From Candidatus Aalborgicola bjergmarkensis (lineage in GTDB: Bacteria; Pseudomonadota; Gammaproteobacteria; Burkholderiales; Burkholderiaceae_C): 64,000 bases of DNA. A program made the translations under genes and the position numbers. The stretch's first letter is position 1. Every line of letters starts with the position of its first letter. The notes beneath the pieces are model-generated. The model worked only from the letters and a program-made list of their open reading frames with translations, ran no database searches and was not told the DNA's origin. The DNA lies in the NCBI GenBank assembly GCA_016708725.1, contig JADJFE010000030.1, forward strand, positions 587,922-651,921, in the 5' to 3' direction. Below, piece by piece: positions 35,699 to 45,122 of this stretch.

Positions 35699-35959
35699 TC
35701 ATGTGGCGCTAAGCAGCGGCAGCAACTCTCCCCGTGCGTCCAGCGCCATCAGGTCGTCGCATCCGCCAACGTGCGTGGTCCCGATGAAAATCTGCGGCAC
35801 GGTACGTCGGCCTGTGCGCTCCATCATAGATATCCGTTCCTCGGGCTGAAGATCAACCCGGATTTCCTCGATGGAATCCACCCCCCTGGCGTGCAAAATC
35901 CGCTTGGCCCGTATGCAAAAAGGGCAGACTGCGGTGGTGTACATCTTGACAGTCTGCAT
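35699..35959 (-). CDS. grxC: Glutaredoxin 3
   Basis: 86 residues from MQTVKMYTTAVCPFCIRAK. The active-site disulfide is CPFC near residue 12, the cis-Pro loop is RTVPQIFIG and the glutathione-binding turn is HVGGCDDL. It reduces protein disulfides and mixed glutathione disulfides in the cytosol. It starts 4 bases after the rhodanese gene stops. Confidence 0.95.
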   Translation of the reverse strand: MQTVKMYTTAVCPFCIRAKRILHARGVDSIEEIRVDLQPEERISMMERTGRRTVPQIFIGTTHVGGCDDLMALDARGELLPLLSAT

Positions 35960-35963
35960 GCTG

Positions 35964-36371
35964 TCAGCCCTTTTCGACTGGTAAATCTGCTGCGCGCCAG
36001 CTTGCCAATCCACCGCCGAGGGATTGGGCCCGCTCATAGCCCAATTTTTTGGCAATCGCCACCGCACGGCCAGAACGCCCACCGGATTGGCATACCAGGA
36101 TCAGCGGCAGCGCCTTGTTTTTGACTGCGGCCCCCAGTCTGGTTTCCAGTTCACCCAAAGGAATATTTTTTGCGCCGCTGATGTGGCCCTGGGCAAATTC
36201 GTTTGGATCGCACACATCCACGATGACCGCGCGTTCCCGGTTGATGAGTTGTACCGCCATGGTCGGAGCAATGCCTGCTGTTGCCACGCCTTGAAGCGTT
36301 GGCCAGAGCAAAAGCATTCCCGAAGTCAGTGCAACTGCAATCAACATCCAGTTATCTACGATGAATTTCAT
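35964..36371 (-). CDS. Membrane-anchored rhodanese-like sulfurtransferase
   Basis: 135 residues. The N-terminal segment (MLIAVALTSGMLLLWPTL) is a membrane anchor or uncleaved signal. The rhodanese fold follows with VIVDVCDPNEFAQGHISGAK and the active-site loop LVCQSGGRSGRA with the catalytic Cys. The tail GGLASWRAADLP is standard. It is the first gene of the grxC-secB-gpsA unit and divergent from gpmA. The sulfur donor and acceptor are unknown. Confidence 0.92.
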   Translation of the reverse strand: MKFIVDNWMLIAVALTSGMLLLWPTLQGVATAGIAPTMAVQLINRERAVIVDVCDPNEFAQGHISGAKNIPLGELETRLGAAVKNKALPLILVCQSGGRSGRAVAIAKKLGYERAQSLGGGLASWRAADLPVEKG

Positions 36372-36498
36372 AAATCGACTATATTCCCTGTTTGTTGTAA
36401 AACCAGCTAGCTAGCATTTTAGAATGCCGCTTGGTTTTTTGCCCACGATATCCGTTTATTAACCCGAAATCACACTTTTCACACTTTTCCGAAGCACT

Positions 36499-37242
36499 AT
36501 GTACAAACTTGTCCTCATCCGCCACGGCGAATCCTCCTGGAATCTTGAAAATCGTTTTACTGGTTGGACAGACGTGGACCTCACCCCTACCGGCGTTGAG
36601 CAAGCCATCCAATCCGGGCAATTGCTCAAGGCCGCCGGTTATGAGTTTGATCTGGCTTACACCAGCGTACTCAAGCGCGCAACCCGTACATTGTGGCACT
36701 GCCTCGATGCGATGGATCGCACCTGGCTGCCGGTGGTGCATTCGTGGCGCCTTAACGAACGTCACTATGGTGCATTGCAAGGGTTGAACAAGGCCGAAAC
36801 GGCCAAGCAATACGGCGATGCCAAGGTGTTGGAGTGGCGTCGTAGCTATGACGTTCCGCCTCCGGCGCTGGATCCCAATGATCCACGCTGCGAACGTTCG
36901 GATATTCGCTATGCCGATTTGCAAGCTGGACAAGTGCCGCTAACCGAGTGCCTCAAGGATACTGTCGCGCGCGTATTGCCCTTCTGGGACGACACAATGG
37001 CGCCTGCCATCCAGAGCGGTAAGCGCGTGATCGTGGCAGCGCATGGCAATTCGATCCGGGCGCTGGTGAAATACCTGGACAATATTTCGGATCAGGACAT
37101 TGTTGGCCTGAATATTCCCAATGGCATTCCACTGGTATATGAGCTCGATGCAGCGCTCAAACCCGTACGCCACTATTATCTGGGCGATGCCGAAGCTGTT
37201 GCCAAGGCCGCAGCGGCGGTGGCAGCCCAAGGCAAAGCCTGA
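36499..37242 (+). CDS. gpmA: 2,3-bisphosphoglycerate-dependent phosphoglycerate mutase
   Basis: 247 residues. It interconverts 3- and 2-phosphoglycerate. The phosphohistidine motif LIRHGESSWNLENRFTGW is at the N-terminus, YTSVLKRATRTLWH and SWRLNERHYGALQGLNKAE follow, and the second catalytic His is in VIVAAHGNSIRALVK. Length and motifs are normal. It is divergent from the rhodanese operon and 68 bases upstream of ctpA. Confidence 0.96.
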   Translation: MYKLVLIRHGESSWNLENRFTGWTDVDLTPTGVEQAIQSGQLLKAAGYEFDLAYTSVLKRATRTLWHCLDAMDRTWLPVVHSWRLNERHYGALQGLNKAETAKQYGDAKVLEWRRSYDVPPPALDPNDPRCERSDIRYADLQAGQVPLTECLKDTVARVLPFWDDTMAPAIQSGKRVIVAAHGNSIRALVKYLDNISDQDIVGLNIPNGIPLVYELDAALKPVRHYYLGDAEAVAKAAAAVAAQGKA

Positions 37243-37309
37243 TTGACTATATTTAATTTCCTGTATGCGCCCAAAGCAAGGGGCATGCTGGACTTGGACA
37301 GGAAAGCGT

Positions 37310-38767
37310 ATGCGTCATAAATTGAAAATTGCAGCCTGGATCGGATTGGGCGTGGTGGCTGGTGCTTTGACGACGGTTTCGCTGCAAACCGTCGCGCGCG
37401 GTACCCTGACACCACTGCCTCTTGAGGAACTGCAGCAATTGGCAGCGGCCTTCGGTATGGTCAAGAGTGATTATGTCGAGCCGGTCGATGAAAAGAAGCT
37501 GATTACCGAGGCCATTATCGGCATGGTGTCCAGCCTTGATCCGCATTCGCAGTATTTCGACAAGAAGTCGTTCAAGGAGTTCAAGGAAGGCACATCGGGG
37601 CGTTTTGTTGGCGTTGGCATAGAAATCACCCAGGAAGATGGACTGGTCAAGGTGGTGACGCCGATTGAGGGTTCGCCTGCTTTTCGCGCCGGTATCAAAA
37701 CCAATGACCTGATTACGCGCGTTGATGACACGGCCGTCAAGGGCTTGAGTCTTAGCGAAGCCGTCAAACGCATGCGTGGCGAGCCCAATACCAAGGTGGT
37801 TTTGACTGTTTTTCGCAAGGACGAAAATCGGACGTTTACGCTCACCATCATTCGTGAGGAAATCAAACAACAATCCGTGCGCGGAAAAATTGTTGAACCA
37901 GGGTATGCCTGGATTCGGGTCAGCCAGTTTCAGGAGCGCACTGTTGAGGATTTTGCGCACAAACTCGAAGAAATCTACAAGCAAGAACCGCATATCAAGG
38001 GTCTGGTGCTCGATTTGCGCAACGATCCAGGAGGTCTGCTTAGCGCAGCAGTTGCTGTTTCCGCAACTTTCTTGCCTGAAAATGTGACCGTGGTTTCGAC
38101 CAATGGACAAACAGCTGACAGCAAACAGGTGCTCAGGGCCAGTGTGCGCGACTATCTGGGGCGCGATGGCGTTAACCCCCTGAAAAAGCTCCCCGTGGCT
38201 CTTAAGGCCGTGCCTCTGGTGGTGCTCGTCAACGAGGGTTCTGCTTCGGCCAGCGAAATTGTGGCGGGTGCCCTGCAGGATCACAAACGCGCTACCCTCA
38301 TGGGCGCGCAAACCTTTGGCAAGGGTTCGGTGCAGACCTTCAGGCCTTTGGGGCCGGAAACAGGTCTGAAGATCACCACCTCGCGTTACTACACCCCCAG
38401 TGGCAAGTCAATTCAGGCCAAAGGCATTGTGCCGGATGTGATGGTTGATGAGACCGAAGAAGGTAGTCCGTATGCTGCGCTGCGTACCCGTGAGGCTGAT
38501 CTGGGTAAGCATCTGGGCAGCGGCCAAGGGGAAGAGGTTAAAGATCCGGTACGAGAGAAAGCGCGTGAAGAGGCGCTCAAACGCCTGGAGGAAGAATCGC
38601 GTAAACCGATGTCCGAACGCCGTTCTCCTGAGTTTGGTTCCGAAAAGGACTTCCAGTTGCAACAAGCCATCAACCAGCTCAAGGGCCTTCCGGTTCAGGT
38701 CAGCAAGACCTTGGTTGAACGCAAAGAAGAATCCAAGAGTGACGCAGAAGAACCCAAAGGGCATTGA
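37310..38767 (+). CDS. ctpA: C-terminal processing protease (S41 family)
   Basis: 485 residues from MRHKLKIAAWIGLGVVAGA, with GGAAAG upstream; the 37265 start would precede the signal helix by 15 residues. The N-terminal signal/anchor is followed by a PDZ domain (~90-175, GRFVGVGIEITQEDGLVKVV). The protease core has the catalytic Ser in NEGSASASEIVAGAL and Lys in GAQTFGKGSVQTF. It is periplasmic. The C-terminal ~100 residues are charged (EEVKDPVREKAREEALKRL). gpmA-ctpA-moeB is a familiar order in this family of bacteria. Confidence 0.95.
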   Translation: MRHKLKIAAWIGLGVVAGALTTVSLQTVARGTLTPLPLEELQQLAAAFGMVKSDYVEPVDEKKLITEAIIGMVSSLDPHSQYFDKKSFKEFKEGTSGRFVGVGIEITQEDGLVKVVTPIEGSPAFRAGIKTNDLITRVDDTAVKGLSLSEAVKRMRGEPNTKVVLTVFRKDENRTFTLTIIREEIKQQSVRGKIVEPGYAWIRVSQFQERTVEDFAHKLEEIYKQEPHIKGLVLDLRNDPGGLLSAAVAVSATFLPENVTVVSTNGQTADSKQVLRASVRDYLGRDGVNPLKKLPVALKAVPLVVLVNEGSASASEIVAGALQDHKRATLMGAQTFGKGSVQTFRPLGPETGLKITTSRYYTPSGKSIQAKGIVPDVMVDETEEGSPYAALRTREADLGKHLGSGQGEEVKDPVREKAREEALKRLEEESRKPMSERRSPEFGSEKDFQLQQAINQLKGLPVQVSKTLVERKEESKSDAEEPKGH

Positions 38768-38803
38768 GTAAGCGCTGGTAATTGCGTAACCGCTGGTAAC
38801 TGC
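38768..38803 (+). repeat. Two 18-bp tandem repeats just before moeB
   Basis: GTAAGCGCTGGTAATTGC is followed at once by GTAACCGCTGGTAACTGC (two differences). The pair fills nearly all of the 39 bases between the ctpA stop and the moeB ATG, leaving no strong Shine-Dalgarno. Confidence 0.85.
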
Positions 38804-38806
38804 GCC

Positions 38807-39574
38807 ATGGATGACGCACAACTGCTGCGTTACTCGCGCCATATCCTGCTGGATGAACTGGGCGTAGAAGGCCAGGAGAGGATTCTGCGGGGGAGGGCGC
38901 TGGTGGTTGGAGTGGGCGGCCTTGGTTCTCCAGGAGCCTTGTATCTTGCCACGGCGGGTGTCGGTCATCTCACTTTGGTCGATGACGATACGGTGAGTTT
39001 GACCAATCTGCAGCGCCAGATTCTCCACACACAAGCCCGTATCGGTTGGCCCAAGGTGGCATCTGCGTACCAGGCCTTGCTGGACCTTAACCCGCAACTG
39101 CAGGTTACCACGGTAGCGCAGCGTGCCGATGCGGCCCGATTGGCTGGCCTTGTTGCCGATGCGGACGTGGTGCTCGATTGCAGCGACAACTTCACGACCC
39201 GCCAGGCGCTGAATGCGGCCTGTGTACAGCACCATGTGCCCTTGGTCTCGGGTGCTGCCATTCGTTTCGATGGTCAGCTTACAGTGTACGACTCCAAGCG
39301 CAGCGACTCGCCGTGCTACGCCTGCGTGTTCCCACCAGACCATACTGTGGAGGAAACACGTTGTGCCACGCTGGGCGTGTTTGCTCCTCTGGTTGGCATC
39401 ATCGGCAGCATGCAGGCCGCAGAAGCGCTCAAATTGCTCAGCGGGGCAGGTCAGCCTGTGGTCGGGCGTTTGCTGATGCTGGACGCGCGCAGCATGCGCT
39501 GGACAGATATTCGCCTGTCGCGCAATCCGGTGTGCCCGGTGTGCAGCGCCTCGCCTCCTCAACGTCCAGGATAA
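38807..39574 (+). CDS. moeB: MoeB/ThiF/HesA family adenylyltransferase
   Basis: 255 residues. It activates the C-terminal glycine of a ubiquitin-like sulfur carrier (MoaD or ThiS) as an acyl-adenylate. The opening RYSRHILLDELGVEGQERI, ATP loop VVGVGGLGSPGALYLATAGVG, DDDTVSLTNLQRQILH and the Zn cysteines CYAC and CPVC are conserved. Whether it serves molybdopterin, thiamine or both cannot be told, as neither moaD nor thiS is nearby. It ends 16 bases inside the convergent nuclease gene. Confidence 0.9.
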   Translation: MDDAQLLRYSRHILLDELGVEGQERILRGRALVVGVGGLGSPGALYLATAGVGHLTLVDDDTVSLTNLQRQILHTQARIGWPKVASAYQALLDLNPQLQVTTVAQRADAARLAGLVADADVVLDCSDNFTTRQALNAACVQHHVPLVSGAAIRFDGQLTVYDSKRSDSPCYACVFPPDHTVEETRCATLGVFAPLVGIIGSMQAAEALKLLSGAGQPVVGRLLMLDARSMRWTDIRLSRNPVCPVCSASPPQRPG

Positions 39575-40068
39575 CAACTGCCATTTTGGCGTCGGAAGTC
39601 ACCAGGTCGCTGAACGGGTTCAACGGAGAATAAACCTCGGGTGTGCGCGCGGGCTTCAGTTTCCTCGGCATCGTAATGCCCTTTGCGGGTGCGCCAGCGG
39701 TAGGACCAGGCGTGCCCTTGTTGCACCATCGAAGCGCCGACATCGTTGCCGTTGATTGCCACACGTGCCAGCAATCGTCCGTAATCGTCGCGGGCGCGGC
39801 CCTTTATTTCCACCTTTTGGTGCAATACCAATTGTGTCAATGCTTGGCGTGACTGCGGCCCCCAGGTTTGACAAATTTCGGGAGCGTCGATGCCGATGAC
39901 TCGCACGTGGTGTAACGCCTTGCTGCGGATGGTGCGCACATGCAAGGTATCGCCGTCCACCACGTATTCGACAAAGCCATTCCATGCCTGTGCTGGATTT
40001 ACGCAAGCCAGCATGCATAACAGAACAAACACCAGACGACGAAGGAGCGTATGAAAGGGGTGCAGCAT
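39559..40068 (-). CDS. Secreted thermonuclease-family (SNase-like) nuclease
   Basis: 169 residues from the ATG at 40068 (a start at 40137 is possible but puts ~23 residues before the signal peptide). The signal peptide is RRLVFVLLCMLACVNPAQA. The SNase core has VVDGDTLHVR, VRVIGIDAPEICQTWG, YGRLLARVAI and QQGHAWSYRWR, covering the catalytic Asp and Arg positions. It cleaves nucleic acids and is exported to periplasm or medium. It overlaps moeB tail to tail by 16 bases. Confidence 0.88.
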   Translation of the reverse strand: MLHPFHTLLRRLVFVLLCMLACVNPAQAWNGFVEYVVDGDTLHVRTIRSKALHHVRVIGIDAPEICQTWGPQSRQALTQLVLHQKVEIKGRARDDYGRLLARVAINGNDVGASMVQQGHAWSYRWRTRKGHYDAEETEARAHTRGLFSVEPVQRPGDFRRQNGSCYPGR

Positions 40069-40234
40069 GGGTGAAACGCGTATGGAGGGATCATAGATGG
40101 TATCCAATAGGGAAAGTGATGCATTTTGGTTGATCAAAAAACCCGATTCAGACTCTGTACATGGCTTTCGGTTTTCAAGCTGCCCGCAATGCTCTAAACT
40201 CCGTCCTCCTGCACAAGAATCGGAAATCTAGGGA

Positions 40235-41152
40235 ATGGGTGTACAAACGACCGTCATATTCACGGACCTGCATGGCAGCACGGCGGTGTTTGAGGCATTG
40301 GGTAATGCGCGGGCTACCGAAATTGTGACCAAGATCACAACCTGGACTGCGCAGCAGTGTGTCAAACATGGGGGACGTGTTGTCAAAACTCTGGGAGATG
40401 GCGTACTGGCGATGTTTCCGGATGACCAAAGTGCCGTTGATGCAGTGGTCGATTTGCAACGTTTGCATTCCAAAAATCTGATGAAAACATCCCTTGCCCT
40501 GCGAATGCCCATGCGCATTGGCTTGGCGAGTGGTGAAGTTGAAATTGTTGGCGGAGACTGTTACGGCGATGCCGTCAACGTTGCGGCCCGCTTGTGTGAT
40601 CTGTGCGGGCCAACCCAGATATGGGCCAATGCAGCCGCCTTGAATAAGGCGGATGAAACTGAAGGCGTAGCCTTTCGTATTCTGGGTCCCATCAATATTC
40701 GCGGACGCGCAGAACCCTGTGTCGTTTACCAGATCGAATGGCGTGAAGAAGACGTGTCCGGTTTGCTGACCATGCAAGGTGAACTGGATCCGGCCTATGC
40801 CATGGGCGAGGTGGATGTTCTGGGCCGGGAGATTGAGTTGAGCTGGATGGGGCTTGTCAAGCGGTTCAAATCTTTTGAGTTGCCTATCCAGCTAGGTCGC
40901 GTTCGCAGCGCGGAGTTTGTGGTCAATGATCCCCGCGTGTCGCGTATCCATGCCAGACTCGAATGGCGCAATGGCAGCGTCATGTTTGTGGATGCCAGCA
41001 GTTATGGTAGCTGGATACGGTTTTCGGGTGCAACCGGTTCGGATGTTTTATTACGCCGTGAAGAGTGTGTGTTACACGGCAGTGGCGAACTGGCTTTAGG
41101 TGGATCGTTCGCCGATGCCAGCGTGCCAACGGTTGCGTTCCGGGTGCTTTAA
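40235..41152 (+). CDS. Class III adenylate/guanylate cyclase with C-terminal FHA domain
   Basis: 305 residues. The cyclase domain (~1-165) has the metal Asp in VIFTDLHGSTAVFE, the second metal Asp in KTLGDGVLAMF, and the transition-state Asn/Arg in YGDAVNVAARLCDL. The FHA domain (~205-300) shows IQLGRVRSAEF, SRIHARLEWRNG and SSYGSWIRF, the phosphothreonine-binding layout. No transmembrane segment is seen. The phosphopeptide-binding module suggests control by a Ser/Thr kinase, but none is in the window. It is convergent with the PilZ gene. Confidence 0.92.
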   Translation: MGVQTTVIFTDLHGSTAVFEALGNARATEIVTKITTWTAQQCVKHGGRVVKTLGDGVLAMFPDDQSAVDAVVDLQRLHSKNLMKTSLALRMPMRIGLASGEVEIVGGDCYGDAVNVAARLCDLCGPTQIWANAAALNKADETEGVAFRILGPINIRGRAEPCVVYQIEWREEDVSGLLTMQGELDPAYAMGEVDVLGREIELSWMGLVKRFKSFELPIQLGRVRSAEFVVNDPRVSRIHARLEWRNGSVMFVDASSYGSWIRFSGATGSDVLLRREECVLHGSGELALGGSFADASVPTVAFRVL

Positions 41153-41182
41153 CGTCTTTTCAGTTCTGCGGGAGCTGATCGA

Positions 41183-41665
41183 TCACGATATCAGCAATTC
41201 GATTACCCGGACCGCATCGGGACTTCGTGCCCCAAACTGGAAACCGACCCTGAATCCTGAAGTTCCTGCCAGTACGCCGTACACAGACACCGCTTGTGTG
41301 CTGAATAGCTGGCGCTGGCCCTGATAAAAAACCTCACACTCCAGGTTGCATGTTCTCTTGATTGGAAACGGGGCGTCCATCATGACACAAACCCCAGAGA
41401 CAGAGATGTCAACCATTTTTCCCGCAACGAAGCCCCCCCCCGCGTCAGTGAGGTGTACCCGCGCACGTCCATTGATCTTTTTTCGTACGGCAACACGCGA
41501 GTCAATCACAGATGCAGACCCCCAAGGGGTTGCCTGGGTAGGTGATTTTGTCTGGTCGTTGGAATGCATACTACCTTCGCGTGTTAGTTGCTCACGATAA
41601 AGACGGGCCGCCTCGCTACCACCGAAGTCCCCGGAACCCGATCCATCAGGTGTGTTCTGTGTCAT
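41183..41665 (-). CDS. PilZ-domain protein (putative cyclic di-GMP receptor)
   Basis: 160 residues. The N-terminal ~55 residues are Gly/Ser-rich and probably disordered. The PilZ domain covers ~57-155 with RVAVRKKINGRARV (a variant of the RxxxR motif) and the DISVSGVCV turn (D/NxSxxG). The first motif keeps Arg/Lys residues but not the classic double-Arg spacing, so binding of c-di-GMP is plausible but unproven. It is divergent from alaS and convergent with the cyclase-FHA gene. Confidence 0.82.
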   Translation of the reverse strand: MTQNTPDGSGSGDFGGSEAARLYREQLTREGSMHSNDQTKSPTQATPWGSASVIDSRVAVRKKINGRARVHLTDAGGGFVAGKMVDISVSGVCVMMDAPFPIKRTCNLECEVFYQGQRQLFSTQAVSVYGVLAGTSGFRVGFQFGARSPDAVRVIELLIS

Positions 41666-41788
41666 GTTGGATATTGGTTTTGGCTTTTTGGATTTAGTCT
41701 ATAGTACTGCGAAGAAGCATCCGAGTATCGCATCTTGCGTACGGCTGTTATAAGTAATGGTTTTCTTGCCCTATCCTTTTTTGACACC

Positions 41789-44422
41789 ATGACCAGTTCA
41801 ACTCCTCCCGCCAGCGTTGCCGCTATTCGAAAAACCTTTCTGGATTTTTTTGCTGCCAAGGGCCACACCGTGGTCGCCAGTAGCCCGCTGGTTCCGGGCA
41901 ACGACCCGACACTGATGTTCACCAACTCGGGCATGGTGCAGTTCAAAGATGTGTTCCTGGGTACCGACAAGCGCTCTTATGTGCGTGCGGCTTCGGTGCA
42001 GGCCTGTCTGCGTGCTGGTGGCAAGCACAACGACCTTGAGAATGTAGGCTATACCGCGCGCCACCACACGTTTTTTGAAATGCTGGGCAACTGGAGCTTT
42101 GGCGACTATTTCAAGCGCGAGTCGCTGGTTTGGGGGTGGGAGTTGCTGACCAAGGTCTATGGCCTGCCGTCCGAGCGCTTGACGGCCACCGTCTACATTG
42201 ACGACGACGAGGCCTATCAGATATGGACGCAGGATATTGGTCTGCCGCCTGAGCGCGTGGTGCGCATTGGCGACAAGAAAGGTGGCAGAAAGTACCAATC
42301 GGACAATTTCTGGATGATGGCCGACACAGGGCCTTGCGGTCCTTGTTCCGAAGTGTTCTATGATCATGGCCCCGAAATTCCTGGTGGCCCGCCTGGCAGT
42401 CCGGACGAAGACGGTGACCGCTTCATTGAAATCTGGAACCATGTGTTCATGCAGTTCGACATGCAGCCCGATGGCTCGCTGCGCCCGTTGCCTGCGCCTT
42501 GTGTCGATACCGGCATGGGGTTGGAGCGGCTGGCAGCCATTTTGCAGCACAAGCACAGCAACTACGAGATTGATTTGTTTGAGGTGCTCATCAAGGCGGC
42601 CGCGCGTGAAACCGGTTGCACCGATCTGGAAAACAAAAGCCTGCGTGTGATCGCCGACCATATTCGTGCCACAGCGTTTTTAGTCAGTGATGGCGTGCTG
42701 CCTGGTAACGAGGGACGCGGCTATGTGCAGCGGCGCATCATTCGTCGAGCCATTCGCCATGGCTATAAGCTGGGCCGGAAAACCCCGTTTCTCCACAAAC
42801 TGGTGGCCGATCTGGTCGCCGTCATGGGCGAGGCCTATCCCAACTTGGCGGTGCAGCAGCAGCGCATCACCGACGCCTTGAAAATCGAGGAAGAACGCTT
42901 CTTCGAGACCCTGGCGCACGGCATGGAAATTCTCGATGCCGCGTTGCAGGACGGCGCCAAGGTGCTGCCGGGTGACGTGGCCTTCAAGCTGCACGACACC
43001 TTCGGTTTTCCATTGGATTTGTCGGCGGATGTCTGCCGCGAGAACGGCATTGCGGTGGATGAGGCGGGTTTTCATGCAGCGATGGAACGGCAAAAAGCCC
43101 AGGCACGTGCGGCGGGCAAGTTCAAGCAGGAACGTGCGCTCGAATACGGTGGTCCGGCCAATGTGTTCGTCGGCTACGAGCAACTGACGTGTACTGCAAC
43201 TATCGTAGCGCTATACGCTGATGGCGCGGCGGTTTCTACGCTTACGCAGGGTCAAGCAGGAGTCGTGGTGCTCGATACCACGCCGTTTTATGCTGAGAGC
43301 GGTGGCCAGGTGGGAGATGTAGGCGACATTTTTTGCGACCATGCACTGTTCATGGTCAGCGACATACAAAAGATCAAGGCCGATGTGTACGGCCAGCATG
43401 GCACCGTCAGCTCCGGCAGCATCCAGGTGGGGGATGTGGTGACAGCGCATGTCAATGCGACCGCGCGTGCAGCGACCATGCGCAACCACTCGGCAACCCA
43501 TCTGATGCACAAGGCGCTGCGCGAGGTGTTGGGTGCGCATGTGCAGCAAAAAGGCAGTCTGGTCACGCCTGAGCGTACCCGTTTCGACTTTGCACACCAT
43601 GCGCCGTTGACCGAGGAGCAGATTGACGAAATTGAAGTGCGTGTCAATGCTGAAATCATGGCCAATGCTGCTGCACAGGCGCGCCTGATGGACATTGCTT
43701 CGGCCCAACAGAGTGGTGCCATGATGCTGTTTGGCGAAAAATACGGCGAAACCGTGCGCGTGCTCGACATTGGTCCCAGTCGTGAGTTGTGCGGAGGTAC
43801 GCATGTGGCGCGCAGCGGCGACATTGGTATGTTCAAGGTGGTGGGCGAGGGTGGCATTGCTGCCGGTGTGCGCCGTATCGAAGCCGTGACTGGACAGAAT
43901 GCGCTGACCTACCTGCAAGGTCTGGAAGATACCGTTGACCAGGCTGCGGCCACGCTGAAAACCCCGGCGGTTGAATTGCTGGCGCGCCTGGGTCAGATGG
44001 TGGAGCACAGTCGTGCACTGGAAAAGGAAGTGGCTGCGCTCAAGGGCAAGCTGGCTTCGGCGCAGGGGGATGAGATGCTGAACCAGGCCGTTGATCTGGG
44101 CGGGGTCAAGCTGCTGGTGGCGCGCCTGGACGGTGCCGACGCCAAAACCTTGCGTGAGACCATGGACAAGCTCAAGGACAAGCTCAGAACCGCCATCGTC
44201 GTCCTGGCCGTGGTGGATGGCGCCAAGGTTCAGCTTGCCGTGGGCGTGACGCCGGATACCACGGGCCGCATCAAGGCGGGTGAGTTAGTCAACTTCATTG
44301 CGGCGCAGGTCGGTGGCAAGGGCGGCGGCAAGCCGGATATGGCGATGGCCGGTGGTACTGAACCTGCAAAACTGTTGGGCGCTCTGGACAGCGTACGTGC
44401 GTGGGTGGCGGCCAGACTCTGA
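41789..44422 (+). CDS. alaS: Alanyl-tRNA synthetase
   Basis: 877 residues from MTSSTPPASVAAIRKTF, matching the family length; the 41735 start adds residues outside the family. The class II core has FTNSGMVQFKDVFLG, RHHTFFEMLGNWSFGDYFK and the DTGMGLERLA motif 3 region. The editing domain has HSATHLMHKALREVLG and CGGTHV, the Zn ligands that clear Ser/Gly misacylation. The C-terminal C-Ala domain ends GKPDMAMAGGTEPAKL. All motifs are intact. Confidence 0.97.
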   Translation: MTSSTPPASVAAIRKTFLDFFAAKGHTVVASSPLVPGNDPTLMFTNSGMVQFKDVFLGTDKRSYVRAASVQACLRAGGKHNDLENVGYTARHHTFFEMLGNWSFGDYFKRESLVWGWELLTKVYGLPSERLTATVYIDDDEAYQIWTQDIGLPPERVVRIGDKKGGRKYQSDNFWMMADTGPCGPCSEVFYDHGPEIPGGPPGSPDEDGDRFIEIWNHVFMQFDMQPDGSLRPLPAPCVDTGMGLERLAAILQHKHSNYEIDLFEVLIKAAARETGCTDLENKSLRVIADHIRATAFLVSDGVLPGNEGRGYVQRRIIRRAIRHGYKLGRKTPFLHKLVADLVAVMGEAYPNLAVQQQRITDALKIEEERFFETLAHGMEILDAALQDGAKVLPGDVAFKLHDTFGFPLDLSADVCRENGIAVDEAGFHAAMERQKAQARAAGKFKQERALEYGGPANVFVGYEQLTCTATIVALYADGAAVSTLTQGQAGVVVLDTTPFYAESGGQVGDVGDIFCDHALFMVSDIQKIKADVYGQHGTVSSGSIQVGDVVTAHVNATARAATMRNHSATHLMHKALREVLGAHVQQKGSLVTPERTRFDFAHHAPLTEEQIDEIEVRVNAEIMANAAAQARLMDIASAQQSGAMMLFGEKYGETVRVLDIGPSRELCGGTHVARSGDIGMFKVVGEGGIAAGVRRIEAVTGQNALTYLQGLEDTVDQAAATLKTPAVELLARLGQMVEHSRALEKEVAALKGKLASAQGDEMLNQAVDLGGVKLLVARLDGADAKTLRETMDKLKDKLRTAIVVLAVVDGAKVQLAVGVTPDTTGRIKAGELVNFIAAQVGGKGGGKPDMAMAGGTEPAKLLGALDSVRAWVAARL

Positions 44423-44634
44423 GTTGACTTGTCGTCGTATGGCAACAGGGGGTATTTTTTTTGTGCATAACGACCAATTTCCACACACTTCAAATGACTC
44501 TAGGAGGTCTGCTCTACGGATAAGTAGGACACTTCTTCCTGTCGCACAAACCAACGGTAGTGTTTCAAATTATTCGTGGGTGCGGGTGGCGATGTGAGGT
44601 TTTTAGCCCTTATCAAACAGAGAGAAGGCAAATC

Positions 44635-44856
44635 ATGGATCTAAAACAACTCCAAGAGGATGCGATCAAGGCCGTCCAGCTCGAGTACACGCAGGCCTAC
44701 GCACAGGGTTACCAGCGTGCTTTGCTCGATATCCGGTCCGCATTGTGTTTCGCAGACGATGAGAACAGTTCACTGGATGTCGTTCTGAGTTTGCTGGAGC
44801 AACAAAATCGGGGACGTGTCGGGCGCAATGCGGCCTTGTTCGGTGCCACCGGATAA
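44635..44856 (+). CDS. Small hypothetical protein
   Basis: 73 residues from MDLKQLQEDAIKAVQLEYTQ; AGAAGG about 7 bases upstream is a good ribosome-binding site. It is mostly amphipathic helix (QAYAQGYQRALLDIRSAL) with an Arg/Asn tail and no membrane segment. I do not recognise it. Codon use looks like its neighbours, which supports a real gene. It stands alone between alaS and tRNA-Gly; 44857-45122 holds nothing I can support. Confidence 0.6.
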   Translation: MDLKQLQEDAIKAVQLEYTQAYAQGYQRALLDIRSALCFADDENSSLDVVLSLLEQQNRGRVGRNAALFGATG

Positions 44857-45122
44857 GGTCTCCATTCAGGCTGGGTGCAGATTTTTCTCACCCAATTGGC
44901 CCCAAGCAGGGCAGTTTCCGAGGAGTATGGATATGACCAGGAAGCCTTTTGCATTATTTTTTTCTGTCTTGCGCATGCTGTTGCATCGTAGAACGCTTAG
45001 TGTTCCGTTGGACATGAACGCGCATGCTGCGGCGACCCGTGGGGGCTGGCCGTTCGATTTGATGGCGCCGGATTTATGAGCTGAAATTCTGGTCGGGCCA
45101 TCCGTTTAGAATGCGCTGCTTC

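Noticed and set aside
44816..45079. ORF between the small protein and tRNA-Gly
   Set aside because: Overlaps the small gene, poor codon pattern, no ribosome-binding site, no recognisable motif.
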